Below, one piece after another: positions 6,800-14,689 of a stretch of DNA of 34,235 nt. The number at the start of each line of letters is the position of its first letter. Position 1 is the first letter of the stretch. A program made the translations under genes and the position numbers. The notes under the pieces are model-generated. The model worked only from the letters and a program-made list of their open reading frames with translations. It was not told the DNA's origin and did not search any database. Location: NCBI GenBank assembly GCA_949285425.1, contig CASEAJ010000108.1:1-34235 (forward strand), read 5' to 3'. The DNA comes from an uncultured Porphyromonadaceae bacterium (lineage in GTDB: Bacteria > Bacteroidota > Bacteroidia > Bacteroidales > Paludibacteraceae).

Positions 6800-7705
6800 A
6801 TGAAACCTACATTATTCGTATTGGCAGCTGGAATGGGAAGCCGTTACGGCGGTTTGAAACAACTTGACGGACTCGGTCCGAACGGTGAAACAATCATGGA
6901 TTATTCCATATACGATGCCATCCGGGCCGGATTTGGAAAAATCGTTTTTGTCATCCGCAAAAGTTTTGAAGATGATTTCCGTTCCATTGTAGTTGAGAAG
7001 TTCAAAAACATTATCGATGTCGAAGTCGTGTTCCAAGACATCACCGATGTACCCGAAGGCTCGTCCTACAACCCCGAACGTGCAAAGCCATGGGGTACCA
7101 ATCATGCTGTTTTAATGGGAAAAGATGTTATTCATGAACCGTTTGCAGTCATCAACGCCGATGACTTCTACGGAAAAGAATCGTTTGCCGTATTGGCCGA
7201 TTTTCTCCGCAGCGTGGAAAACAAGCAAAACACATACTGCATGGTGGGCTACCGTGTGGGCAACACCCTGTCGGAAAGCGGTTCGGTAAGCCGCGGCGTA
7301 TGCGTGGTTGACGACAACAACTACCTGCAAAACGTAGTGGAACGCACCTCGATTGAAGAAAAGAACGGCATTATATACTATGCCGATGAAAACGGTGAAG
7401 ATGTGGCCATTGAAGCCAACACACCGGTATCAATGAACATGTGGGGATTCACACCCGACTACTTCGACTATTCTTTGAAAGCGTTCAAGGAATTCCTGGC
7501 CACTGAAGGCGACAAACTGAAATCGGAATTCTACATCCCGCTGGTGGTCAACAACCTCATTGTCGAAGGAAAGGCTACGTGCAAAGTGCTCGACACCCCA
7601 AGCAAATGGTTCGGCGTAACCTATGCAGAAGACCGTCCGCAAGTGGTTCTCAAAATCAACGAACTCATTCGCAAGGGAGATTATCCGGAAAAATTGTTCA
7701 AATAA
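6800..7705 (+). CDS. Sugar-phosphate nucleotidyltransferase family protein
   Basis: 301 residues, the length of single-domain NTP_transferase (GT-A/Rossmann) proteins. The N-terminus LFVLAAGMGSRYGGLKQL is the nucleotide-binding loop (GxGxR then Lys). INADDFYG at about 118-125 is the metal- and substrate-binding Asp segment of the fold. Its place, 15 bp upstream of galE and then manA, points to making or activating nucleotide sugars, probably NDP-hexoses for capsule, LPS or glycoprotein synthesis. The donor and sugar cannot be read from the sequence. Family members in Bacteroidales are usually annotated only as nucleotidyltransferases; a UTP:hexose-1-phosphate uridylyltransferase activity is plausible. 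It acts in the cytoplasm. Confidence 0.88.
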   Translation: MKPTLFVLAAGMGSRYGGLKQLDGLGPNGETIMDYSIYDAIRAGFGKIVFVIRKSFEDDFRSIVVEKFKNIIDVEVVFQDITDVPEGSSYNPERAKPWGTNHAVLMGKDVIHEPFAVINADDFYGKESFAVLADFLRSVENKQNTYCMVGYRVGNTLSESGSVSRGVCVVDDNNYLQNVVERTSIEEKNGIIYYADENGEDVAIEANTPVSMNMWGFTPDYFDYSLKAFKEFLATEGDKLKSEFYIPLVVNNLIVEGKATCKVLDTPSKWFGVTYAEDRPQVVLKINELIRKGDYPEKLFK

Positions 7706-7720
7706 TAACCTGTTTCTATC

Positions 7721-8770
7721 ATGGCAAAAATTTTAGTAACCGGCGGAACCGGCTATATAGGTTCACACACCGTTGTCGAGTTGCAGAAAGCCGGCTTTGA
7801 AGTCATCATTGTCGACAACCTGTCCAATTCGAACATTGACGTGCTGAACGGCATTGAAAAAATAACCGGCATCCGTCCCGTTTTCGAAAACATTGACTGT
7901 GTTGACTACGTGGCACTCGACCGCATGTTCGAAAAACATCCGGGCATTGACGCCATCATTCACTTTGCCGCCAGCAAGGCAGTGGGCGAATCGGTGGAAA
8001 AACCGTTGATGTATTATCGCAACAACCTCACTTCGCTCATCAACCTGCAGCAACTGATGCCCATACACAAGGTGAAAAACTTCGTTTTCTCTTCCTCGTG
8101 TACGGTGTACGGACAGCCCGATGAACTGCCGGTAACGGAAAATGCTCCTATCAAACCTGCCTTGTCGCCCTATGGCAACACCAAGCAGATATGCGAGGAA
8201 ATCATTCAGGACACGGCCCACTCAAACTCATTCTACCGCAGCATCATCCTGCGCTACTTCAACCCGATAGGAGCGCATCCGAGTGCAGAAATAGGTGAGT
8301 TGCCCAACGGAGTGCCCAACAACCTGTTGCCGTTTGTCACACAAACTGCCATAGGCCTTCGCAAGGAACTGAAAGTGTTCGGCAGCGACTACAACACCCC
8401 CGACGGTACATGTATCCGCGACTATATCAACGTAGTAGACTTGGCCAAGGCACACGTCATTGCCGTAAAACGCCTTTTGGAAGAAAAAGCCGAGAAAGCA
8501 GTTGAAATATTCAACCTCGGAACAGGCCGCGGACTCTCGGTGCTCGAAATCATCAAGACTTTCGAAAAGGTAAACGGTGTAGCCGTACCTCATCAGTTTG
8601 TCGGACGCCGCGAAGGCGATATCGAACAGGTGTGGGCCGACCCGACATACGCCAACAACGTATTGGGCTGGAAAGCTGAAGAAACGGTTGAAGACACGTT
8701 GAAAAGTGCATGGGCCTGGGAAACCAAACTCGCACAGCAACGGGCAGAAAAAAAATCTTCAGAAGAATAA
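7721..8770 (+). CDS. galE: UDP-glucose 4-epimerase
   Basis: 349 residues, normal length for GalE. It interconverts UDP-glucose and UDP-galactose in the cytoplasm using bound NAD. Extended short-chain dehydrogenase features are all present: GGTGYIGS (8-15) for NAD, NLSNSN (34-39), HFAASKAVGES (81-91), SSSCTVYG (124-131) with Ser126 as the catalytic Ser/Thr, YGNTK (151-155) with catalytic Tyr151 and Lys155, and NLGTGRG further on. It follows the nucleotidyltransferase by 15 bp and precedes manA by 106 bp, so the three probably form a nucleotide-sugar operon feeding galactose metabolism and surface polysaccharide synthesis. Confidence 0.97.
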   Translation: MAKILVTGGTGYIGSHTVVELQKAGFEVIIVDNLSNSNIDVLNGIEKITGIRPVFENIDCVDYVALDRMFEKHPGIDAIIHFAASKAVGESVEKPLMYYRNNLTSLINLQQLMPIHKVKNFVFSSSCTVYGQPDELPVTENAPIKPALSPYGNTKQICEEIIQDTAHSNSFYRSIILRYFNPIGAHPSAEIGELPNGVPNNLLPFVTQTAIGLRKELKVFGSDYNTPDGTCIRDYINVVDLAKAHVIAVKRLLEEKAEKAVEIFNLGTGRGLSVLEIIKTFEKVNGVAVPHQFVGRREGDIEQVWADPTYANNVLGWKAEETVEDTLKSAWAWETKLAQQRAEKKSSEE

Positions 8771-8790
8771 AACTCACATAAACAACCAAC

Positions 8791-8850
8791 ATCGGGACAC
8801 GGAAAACACAGGTTCAGAACACTTGTTTTTCCTTGTTCCGATTGTTTTTT
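8791..8850 (+). terminator. Terminator or attenuator between galE and manA
   Basis: A long imperfect stem begins ATCGGGACACGGAAAA at 8791 and closes TTTTTCCTTGTTCCGAT by 8842. TTTTTT follows at 8845-8850. It has the shape of an intrinsic terminator, yet manA on the far side shows no convincing promoter of its own, so partial read-through into manA is likely. Confidence 0.55.
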
Positions 8851-8876
8851 CAACACATTAACAAACGCAGGACACC

Positions 8877-9854
8877 ATGCTCTATCCTTTAAAATTTACA
8901 CCCATCCTGAAAGATAAAATCTGGGGCGGGACAAAACTGAAAACATTGTTTGACAAACCGACCACTTCCGACTGCCTGGGCGAAAGCTGGGAGCTGTCGG
9001 GGTATGAAGGTGACGAATCTGTCGTATCCAACGGCTTTTTGGCAGGGAACAACCTGACCGAACTCATAGAAACATACATGGGCGACCTGGTGGGAGAAAA
9101 AGTTTTCGAACAGTACGGACTCTCCTTCCCGCTGCTTTTCAAGCTCATCGACGCCAACGACTTCCTTTCCATCCAGGTACATCCGAACGATGAAACTGCC
9201 AAGGCACGTCACAATTCATTCGGGAAGACCGAAATGTGGTATGTGGTGGACGCTGAACCGGGAGCCGAACTGATCATCGGTTTCAAAAATGATTCATCGA
9301 AAGAGGAATACAGTGCCGCCGTAGAAAACGGAGAAGTGGAAAACCTGCTTCAGAAGGTTCCGGTCAAAAAAGGCGATGTGTTTTTCATCCCGGCAGGTCT
9401 GGTACATGCCATCGGCAAAGGGGTTGTCGTAGCCGAAATCCAACAATCGAGCGACATAACTTACCGCATTTACGACTACAAACGCAAAGACGCCAACGGC
9501 AACGAACGCGAACTGCATGTGGCACAGGCCTTGGATGTCATCAATTTCGCAGCAAGCCGCGAGCCCAAGACCACCTATGAACCGAAACTGAACGAAGTAG
9601 TGCCGCTGGTTACAAGCGATTATTTCACCACCAACTGGCTCCACTTCGACCGGGAGGTTGTGCGTGACTATGCTGCCATCGATTCATTCGTTGCCTACAT
9701 GTGCCTTGAAGGTACGTTCGACATTGTGTCAAACGGTGAGAAAACACCAGTGAAAGCGGGCGAAACCGTCATGATTCCAGCCGAAATCAACGAAGTGAAA
9801 CTGCTTCCTTCACAAGCATGTACCCTGTTGGAAGTGTACGTACCGCAGAAATAA
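8877..9854 (+). CDS. manA: Mannose-6-phosphate isomerase, class I
   Basis: 325 residues, the compact form common in Bacteroidetes and Firmicutes. It interconverts mannose-6-phosphate and fructose-6-phosphate in the cytoplasm, linking glycolysis to GDP-mannose and GDP-fucose synthesis. The zinc ligands are visible: Gln100 and His102 in SIQVHPND, Glu119 in FGKTEMWYV, and His177 in PAGLVHAIG. Arg197 in TYRIYDY is the conserved active-site arginine. The cupin fold continues to the C-terminus. It is the third gene after the nucleotidyltransferase and galE, separated from galE by a terminator-like hairpin. A strong terminator follows its stop. Confidence 0.95.
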   Translation: MLYPLKFTPILKDKIWGGTKLKTLFDKPTTSDCLGESWELSGYEGDESVVSNGFLAGNNLTELIETYMGDLVGEKVFEQYGLSFPLLFKLIDANDFLSIQVHPNDETAKARHNSFGKTEMWYVVDAEPGAELIIGFKNDSSKEEYSAAVENGEVENLLQKVPVKKGDVFFIPAGLVHAIGKGVVVAEIQQSSDITYRIYDYKRKDANGNERELHVAQALDVINFAASREPKTTYEPKLNEVVPLVTSDYFTTNWLHFDREVVRDYAAIDSFVAYMCLEGTFDIVSNGEKTPVKAGETVMIPAEINEVKLLPSQACTLLEVYVPQK

Positions 9855-9871
9855 ACCCAATCGGTCCTCAC

Positions 9872-9927
9872 ATAAAACAAAAGCGTTCCGATACGGACTC
9901 AAGTCCATCGGAACGCTTTTGTTTTAT
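9872..9927 (+). terminator. Bidirectional terminator after manA
   Basis: A perfect stem ATAAAACAAAAGCGTTCCGAT (9872-9892) pairs with 9907-9927 around a short loop. A-rich and T-rich ends on either side suit termination of both manA and the converging minus-strand operon ending at 9941. Confidence 0.9.
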
Positions 9928-9940
9928 CAAATTGCATGCT

Positions 9941-10648
9941 CTAAAACGCCACTGCCAGCGAAAGTCCGGCTACAGGCGTACGCGACAAAGCAGTGGAAAC
10001 CATCGACACGTAAGGCTGTAATTTCACATCGAGTACGGAAGCTGCCTGCCGGCGCAGGTCCTGTTCGTACATGTTCTTTATCTTGGCCACACGAATGGCA
10101 TCGGAAACAGCACAAATTTCTATGGTCATCCACCCCATAGTACCCAAAACAGATAACAAATTGCCCTCATCATTGCCCATTCCAAAACCAACCCCCATAA
10201 GCATAATGCATCCCATAGCCCCACCAAAGAAAGCCAAACCGCGATTTATTTCACCTGCTATCACCTGCCCCAATCCGGGAATGAAATAAGAACATATTCC
10301 ACAAAGAGCCGGATTATGTGGATATTTGGGACAAATCAATGGCTTATACAAGTTCTTATAATCACGATAACGCATACCAGGCTGCACATCCCATTCCGTA
10401 GGCAAAGTGGATTGCTCAAACATCTGGCTGGTTCCATTGGCATAACGCACCATCAATACCTCCTCAACCGGAAGAACGAACAGCGGTCCATCCGAATTAT
10501 CGGCCCGCTTGTACTTTATTTCATCAGGACTTACCTGCAACACCTTACCCTCTATGTCCGTGCCATCGCGCAAGGTGATGAGGTCCTGCGCCTGCACACC
10601 CGGCAAAGCCAGGCATACAAGGCAAAAAAGGAACAGCATTTTTTTCAT
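9941..10648 (-). CDS. Small membrane protein of unknown function, paralogue 1
   Basis: 235 residues when started at the ATG at 10648 (MKKMLFLF). An ATG at 10657 is an alternative. Earlier in-frame codons overlap the upstream gene and are unlikely to be used. A signal peptide covers residues 1-21 (cleavage after VQAQ). Residues about 22-80 form a small beta domain (LITLRDGTDIEGKVLQVSPD, then VEEVLMVRYANG) that looks like a short SH3/OB-type module. It is followed by a Gly-rich hydrophobic region with SYFIPGLGQVIAG and a second hydrophobic segment, similar in plan to TM2/DUF5683-type proteins. Function is not recognised. It is the last gene of the minus-strand run and a tandem paralogue of the next gene upstream, with near-identical ends and a diverged middle. 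Confidence 0.8.
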   Translation of the reverse strand: MKKMLFLFCLVCLALPGVQAQDLITLRDGTDIEGKVLQVSPDEIKYKRADNSDGPLFVLPVEEVLMVRYANGTSQMFEQSTLPTEWDVQPGMRYRDYKNLYKPLICPKYPHNPALCGICSYFIPGLGQVIAGEINRGLAFFGGAMGCIMLMGVGFGMGNDEGNLLSVLGTMGWMTIEICAVSDAIRVAKIKNMYEQDLRRQAASVLDVKLQPYVSMVSTALSRTPVAGLSLAVAF

Positions 10649-10683
10649 ACACTGCATGATTGAATGATTGATAAAGCACATTC

Positions 10684-11439
10684 CTAAAACGCCACTGCCA
10701 GCGAAAGTCCGGCTACAGGCGTACGCGACAAACCTGTGGAAACGGTCGACACGTAAGGCTGCAATTTCACATCGAGCACGGAAGCTGCCTGCCGGCGCAG
10801 GTCCTGTTCGTACATGTTCTTTATTTTGGCCACACGCACCGCATCGACTATGGAGCAAATATCTATCGCCAGCATGCCGAATGTGCTGGCTGTAACCAAA
10901 GTCAGACCGACACCCGGAGACTCGGCACTAATTGCAGCACCGGAAACCATCAGCAAAAAACAGCCGGCCGAACCGCCGAGATAAGCAAATCCGCGCCCCA
11001 CTTCATCGCACAGCATCTGCCCCAGGCCGGGAATGAGCCATGAACACACACCACTGAGAGCTGGTATATAAGGGTCACCCGGCAGGCGCACATACGACGA
11101 AGGAGAATAAAGGTCCTTGTAATCACGATAGCTCATACCGCGTACCACTACACCGGAAGTACCGTAATCCACACCCTGATACAAATCCATAGGCGAAACA
11201 GGACGCTCAAACACCTGGTTAGCTCCGTTGGCATAGCGCACCATCAACACCTCCTCAACCGAAAGAACGAACAGCGGTCCATCCGGATTATCGGCCCGCT
11301 TGTACTTTATTTCATCAGGACTTACCTGCAACACCTTACCTTCTATGTCCGTGCCATCGCGCAAGGTGATGAGGTCCTGCGCCTGTACACCTGGCAACGC
11401 CAGGCATACAAGGCAAAAAAGGAACAGCATTTTTCTCAT
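10684..11439 (-). CDS. Small membrane protein of unknown function, paralogue 2
   Basis: 251 residues from the ATG at 11439 (MRKMLFLF), chosen to match its paralogue; ATGs at 11448 and 11463 are also in frame. It shares the signal peptide, the LITLRDGTDIEGKVLQ domain and the C-terminal stretch ending SRTPVAGLSLAVAF with the neighbouring gene almost residue for residue. The middle differs: it has an insertion around residues 80-110 and the sequence SWLIPGLGQMLCDEVGRG in place of the partner's. Hydrophobic helices flank this motif. It lies 34 bp after the peptidase gene and 35 bp before paralogue 1, so it belongs to the same operon. The pair arose by tandem duplication; conserved ends with a changing middle suggest gene conversion or selection on the core. 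Confidence 0.8.
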   Translation of the reverse strand: MRKMLFLFCLVCLALPGVQAQDLITLRDGTDIEGKVLQVSPDEIKYKRADNPDGPLFVLSVEEVLMVRYANGANQVFERPVSPMDLYQGVDYGTSGVVVRGMSYRDYKDLYSPSSYVRLPGDPYIPALSGVCSWLIPGLGQMLCDEVGRGFAYLGGSAGCFLLMVSGAAISAESPGVGLTLVTASTFGMLAIDICSIVDAVRVAKIKNMYEQDLRRQAASVLDVKLQPYVSTVSTGLSRTPVAGLSLAVAF

Positions 11440-11473
11440 ATACTGCATGATTGAATAATTCATAACACCTATA

Positions 11474-13567
11474 TCATTTCAGCCACTTGTCCAGCCAACC
11501 GAAGAACGTACGCTGCCACAGAATGCCATTCTGCGGTTGCAGTACCCAATGGTTCTCATCGGGGAAGACAAGCAGTTCGGCCGGAATGCCCCGCAGTTTG
11601 GCAGCCGTAAATGCCCCCAGCCCTTGGGTGTAGGGAATGCGGTAATCCTTTTCTCCGACAATGACAAGAATAGGTGTATCCCATTTGTCGACAAACCAGT
11701 GCGGCGAATTGGCATAGGAGCGTTGCGCCACGGCATTGTCCTTTTCCCAATAAGCACCGCCCAAGTCCCAGTTGGCAAAAAAGGTCTCTTCGGTCGTAAG
11801 ATACTTCTGATAGAAATTGAACATGCCGTTATGTGCTATGAAAGCCTTGAAACGCTTTTCATGGTGTCCGGCCAGCCAATACACGGAATAGCCTCCGTAA
11901 CTGGCTCCCACACAACCCAGACGGTCTTCGTCCACATACGGTTCGGCCGCCACCGCATCCATGGCCGAAAGATAATCCTTCATGTTCTGTCCGCCGTAGT
12001 CACCGCTGATCTGCTCCAGCCACTCCATGCCGAAACCTGGCACGCCCCTGCGGTTGGGCAGCACCACGATATAGCCCTTGGCCGCCATCATCTGAACGTT
12101 CCAGCGATACGACCAGAACTGGCTCACCGGACTCTGCGGTCCTCCCTGGCAAAACAGGATGGCCGGATATTTCCTGCTCGGGTCAAAGTGAGGCGGATAG
12201 GCCACCCAAGTCAGCATTTGTTTGCCGTCGGTCGTTTCAATCCAACGTTCTTCCACCCGTCCCATCGTCATCTGGTCGAGCATGTGCTTGTTTTCAAGCG
12301 ACAAGTTTACGGCTTTTCCGTTGTGCGGATCAACCGCATAAATCTCGGTAGGTTCGCTCATGGACTGACGGGTGGCAACAAGTACATCTCCGGCCGGAAC
12401 GACCGACAGATAATCATACGCCCCATCGGTAATTTGCGCTATGTCGCCACTCTCTACATCGGCCCGATACACATGGGTAACCGCCTTTACACAGGCCGTA
12501 AAATAGATGGAACGGCTGTCTACCGTCCACTGCAACCCATGCACACTTTCCGGGAAGGAAGCGGAAAGGTCGCGCTTCGCACCCGATTGCAGGTCGAGCA
12601 GGAACAAACGGTTCTTGTCCGACTCATAGCCATCGCGTTCCATGCTTTCCCAAGCCATCCAACGTCCGTCGGGCGAAAATACGGGATTGGTGTCATAACC
12701 CATGTTGCCTTCGGTCACATTGCTTGTTTTTCCCGTTTCCAACGAATAAAAATAGATATCCGAGTTGGTAGACAAGGCATAGTCCTTACCGGTTTTCTTC
12801 TTACAGGTATAGGCTATCGTCTTGCCATCGGTGCTCCAGGCCAGTTGTTCAATACCTCCGAACGGCTTCAACGGACTTTCGTACGGTTCGCCTTCCAGCA
12901 GGTCCTTTTCATGGGCAAGCCCGTTCTGCACATCGAAGTCGGCCACAAAAGGATGAGGCACCGACTCCATCCATTCATCCCAGTGACGGAACATCAGGTC
13001 GTCAATGACCCGTCCGCTCGCCTTCGGCAAATCGGGATACACATCGGCTGTCCGTTCGCCATATTTCACATCGGCCACAAACAGCACCTTCGATTCATCG
13101 GGCGAGAACACGAAGTCGTTCATGCCTCCCGCACGGTCGGTGAGTTGCCTGCGTCCGCTTCCATCCGCCTTCATTTGCCACATCTGCATACTGCCGCTTT
13201 CATTGCTGAGAAAGGCTATGTGTTCACTGTCGTTCATCCAGCGCGGAGCCACTTCCTGAAAGGCCGACCGGGTCAGCTGCCGTTTGCCCGAACCATCCGT
13301 ATTCATGACGAAAATTTCCGAATTGCTTTTGTTTTCGGGCACACTGTAATAGCTCACCGTGTAGACCACCTTCCGCCCATCGGGCGAAACGTTCACCGTT
13401 CCAATCCGTCCGAACTGCCAAAGCAATTCAGGAGTCATCAGCCCGTTTTCCACTTTCGGGCTATGCTTGCCGATAACTGCATCACCGGCTTGTTTTCCGC
13501 CGCCACAAGAAGCGGCCGCTACGGCCAATGCCATCATAACACTTGTTTTGAATAACGTTTTTTTCAT
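11474..13567 (-). CDS. S9 family prolyl-oligopeptidase-type peptidase, lipoprotein (DPP5-like)
   Basis: 697 residues from ATG 13567 (MKKTLFK). This start gives a proper lipoprotein signal with Cys21 (VAAASC-GGG). An in-frame ATG 48 bases upstream overlaps comF and lacks a signal. The N-terminal half is a seven-bladed-type beta propeller made of PD40/WD40-like repeats (VSPDGRKVVYTV, FSPDESKVLFV, FSPDGRWMAWES). The C-terminal alpha/beta-hydrolase domain carries Ser556 in GASYGGYS, Asp641 in GEKDYRIP and His673 in DENHW, the S9 catalytic triad. Such enzymes (acylaminoacyl peptidase / dipeptidyl-peptidase 5 type) release dipeptides from peptides in the periplasm. DPP5-like is my best guess; acylaminoacyl peptidase is the alternative. 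It is the fourth gene of the six-gene run. Confidence 0.92.
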   Translation of the reverse strand: MKKTLFKTSVMMALAVAAASCGGGKQAGDAVIGKHSPKVENGLMTPELLWQFGRIGTVNVSPDGRKVVYTVSYYSVPENKSNSEIFVMNTDGSGKRQLTRSAFQEVAPRWMNDSEHIAFLSNESGSMQMWQMKADGSGRRQLTDRAGGMNDFVFSPDESKVLFVADVKYGERTADVYPDLPKASGRVIDDLMFRHWDEWMESVPHPFVADFDVQNGLAHEKDLLEGEPYESPLKPFGGIEQLAWSTDGKTIAYTCKKKTGKDYALSTNSDIYFYSLETGKTSNVTEGNMGYDTNPVFSPDGRWMAWESMERDGYESDKNRLFLLDLQSGAKRDLSASFPESVHGLQWTVDSRSIYFTACVKAVTHVYRADVESGDIAQITDGAYDYLSVVPAGDVLVATRQSMSEPTEIYAVDPHNGKAVNLSLENKHMLDQMTMGRVEERWIETTDGKQMLTWVAYPPHFDPSRKYPAILFCQGGPQSPVSQFWSYRWNVQMMAAKGYIVVLPNRRGVPGFGMEWLEQISGDYGGQNMKDYLSAMDAVAAEPYVDEDRLGCVGASYGGYSVYWLAGHHEKRFKAFIAHNGMFNFYQKYLTTEETFFANWDLGGAYWEKDNAVAQRSYANSPHWFVDKWDTPILVIVGEKDYRIPYTQGLGAFTAAKLRGIPAELLVFPDENHWVLQPQNGILWQRTFFGWLDKWLK

Positions 13568-13592
13568 ATTATGGTTTTGTTTGTTCTCACAC

Positions 13593-14279
13593 TCAATGCG
13601 CCACTGCCAGCGCAAACACGCTTACCTTCACTCCCGGCACCTGCAGCAAGGCCTGTATGCAAGCCTCCATGGTCGAGCCGGTTGTCAACACATCGTCGAC
13701 AAGCAGCACATGTTTTCCGGCAAAGACATGGGGTTGACTCACCGCAAAGGCATGTTCCATGTTCTTGTAACGCTCGAACACCGACTTTTTCGTTTGCGAC
13801 TCGTTTTCCACTTCGCGCACCAAAGCCTGCGTTTCCATCGGCTTTTTCAGCATTTCCGAAAGCCCCCTGCCTATCCACTCACTCTGGTTATAGCCTCTAC
13901 GCGCCTGCTTCTTCGGATGAAGCGGAACCGGCACAATCAGGTCCACATCGTCGAAAAAAGCCGAATCGGCCAGCACCGCACCTGCGTGTTTTCCCAACAC
14001 ATGACCGATGTGTTTCTCTCCCCGATATTTCAGACAATAGAACGCCCTTTGCAAAGCCGAATCCTTTTCATAAAAGAAAAAGGCCGTGCCACGTTCCACC
14101 GCTACCTTTCCCCAAAAAAGTTTCTCCACTTCATTGCCCGTATAGGTATGGAACCCCGTCTGCGGAAAGGCATGCAGACAGGACAGACAGACACACTGCT
14201 CATGCCGCACCAGCACATGGCCGCAAGCCGCACACACATCGGGATACATCAGATGAAACACATCCTTCAGCCAACCCAT
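13593..14279 (-). CDS. comF: ComF family phosphoribosyltransferase-like protein
   Basis: 228 residues. The N-terminus has two CxxC pairs (CAAC at 16-19 and CLSC at 31-34), a probable zinc site. The body is a type I phosphoribosyltransferase fold with the PRPP-binding loop VLLVDDVLTTGST at 191-203 and an upstream VPVPLHPKKQARRGYNQ segment diagnostic of ComF/GntX. Members assist uptake or processing of single-stranded DNA during transformation in naturally competent bacteria, but most, including those in Bacteroidetes, have no proven role. It lies between dgkA (50 bp gap) and the S9 peptidase (25 bp gap). Catalytic activity as a transferase is unproven for the family. Confidence 0.93.
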   Translation of the reverse strand: MGWLKDVFHLMYPDVCAACGHVLVRHEQCVCLSCLHAFPQTGFHTYTGNEVEKLFWGKVAVERGTAFFFYEKDSALQRAFYCLKYRGEKHIGHVLGKHAGAVLADSAFFDDVDLIVPVPLHPKKQARRGYNQSEWIGRGLSEMLKKPMETQALVREVENESQTKKSVFERYKNMEHAFAVSQPHVFAGKHVLLVDDVLTTGSTMEACIQALLQVPGVKVSVFALAVAH

Positions 14280-14329
14280 ACTCCATCGGTCTTTATTCCG
14301 GTCCGGTCACACATACAAACTTTCCCCTT

Positions 14330-14689
14330 TCACTTGAACCATTCACACACTTTCGGAAGAAAAACAAGCAGGCCGATGCATACGGAGATGATGGCACACA
14401 CCAGAACAGCCCCGGCGGCCATGTCTTTTGCGTCGCCGGCCAGTTTGTTATAATCGGGCGACACCAGGTCGACCACACTTTCCAAAGCCGAATTGAACAG
14501 TTCGGCACCCATGACCAGGCCGAAGCACAACAGGCAAAGCCCCCACTCCAACACCGTCAGGTCAAAGACAAAACCGGCCACCGTCACCACAACCGCCACC
14601 ACCACATGAATGCGCATGTTGGGCTGTGTGGCCACCGCCTTTCCTATGCCACGAAAAGCATAAACGAAACTTTTCAGACGCCGGTTCAT
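14330..14689 (-). CDS. dgkA: Diacylglycerol / undecaprenol kinase family membrane protein
   Basis: 119 residues, the length of prokaryotic DAGK proteins. Three hydrophobic helices (about 27-45, 50-68, 93-112) are seen. The active-site signature GAELFNSALESVVD (61-74), with Glu63, Asn66 and Glu70, and AGDAKDMAAGAV (84-95) are intact. The enzyme phosphorylates diacylglycerol or, in many Gram-positive-type and Bacteroidetes homologues, undecaprenol, at the inner membrane, recycling lipid for cell-envelope synthesis. Its ATG overlaps the stop of lpdA by 4 bases (ATGA), indicating translational coupling. The substrate cannot be chosen from sequence alone. Confidence 0.93.
   Translation of the reverse strand: MNRRLKSFVYAFRGIGKAVATQPNMRIHVVVAVVVTVAGFVFDLTVLEWGLCLLCFGLVMGAELFNSALESVVDLVSPDYNKLAGDAKDMAAGAVLVCAIISVCIGLLVFLPKVCEWFK

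Noticed and set aside
9853..9869. AACCCAATCGGTCCTCA after manA as a half MITE end
   Set aside because: It resembles the 20-bp MITE end at about 13 positions but has no partner arm; likely chance or an old remnant.
11537..13555. 672-codon plus-strand open frame opposite the S9 peptidase
   Set aside because: His- and Arg-rich composition typical of a shadow of a GC-biased gene; the minus-strand gene has signal, propeller and catalytic triad.
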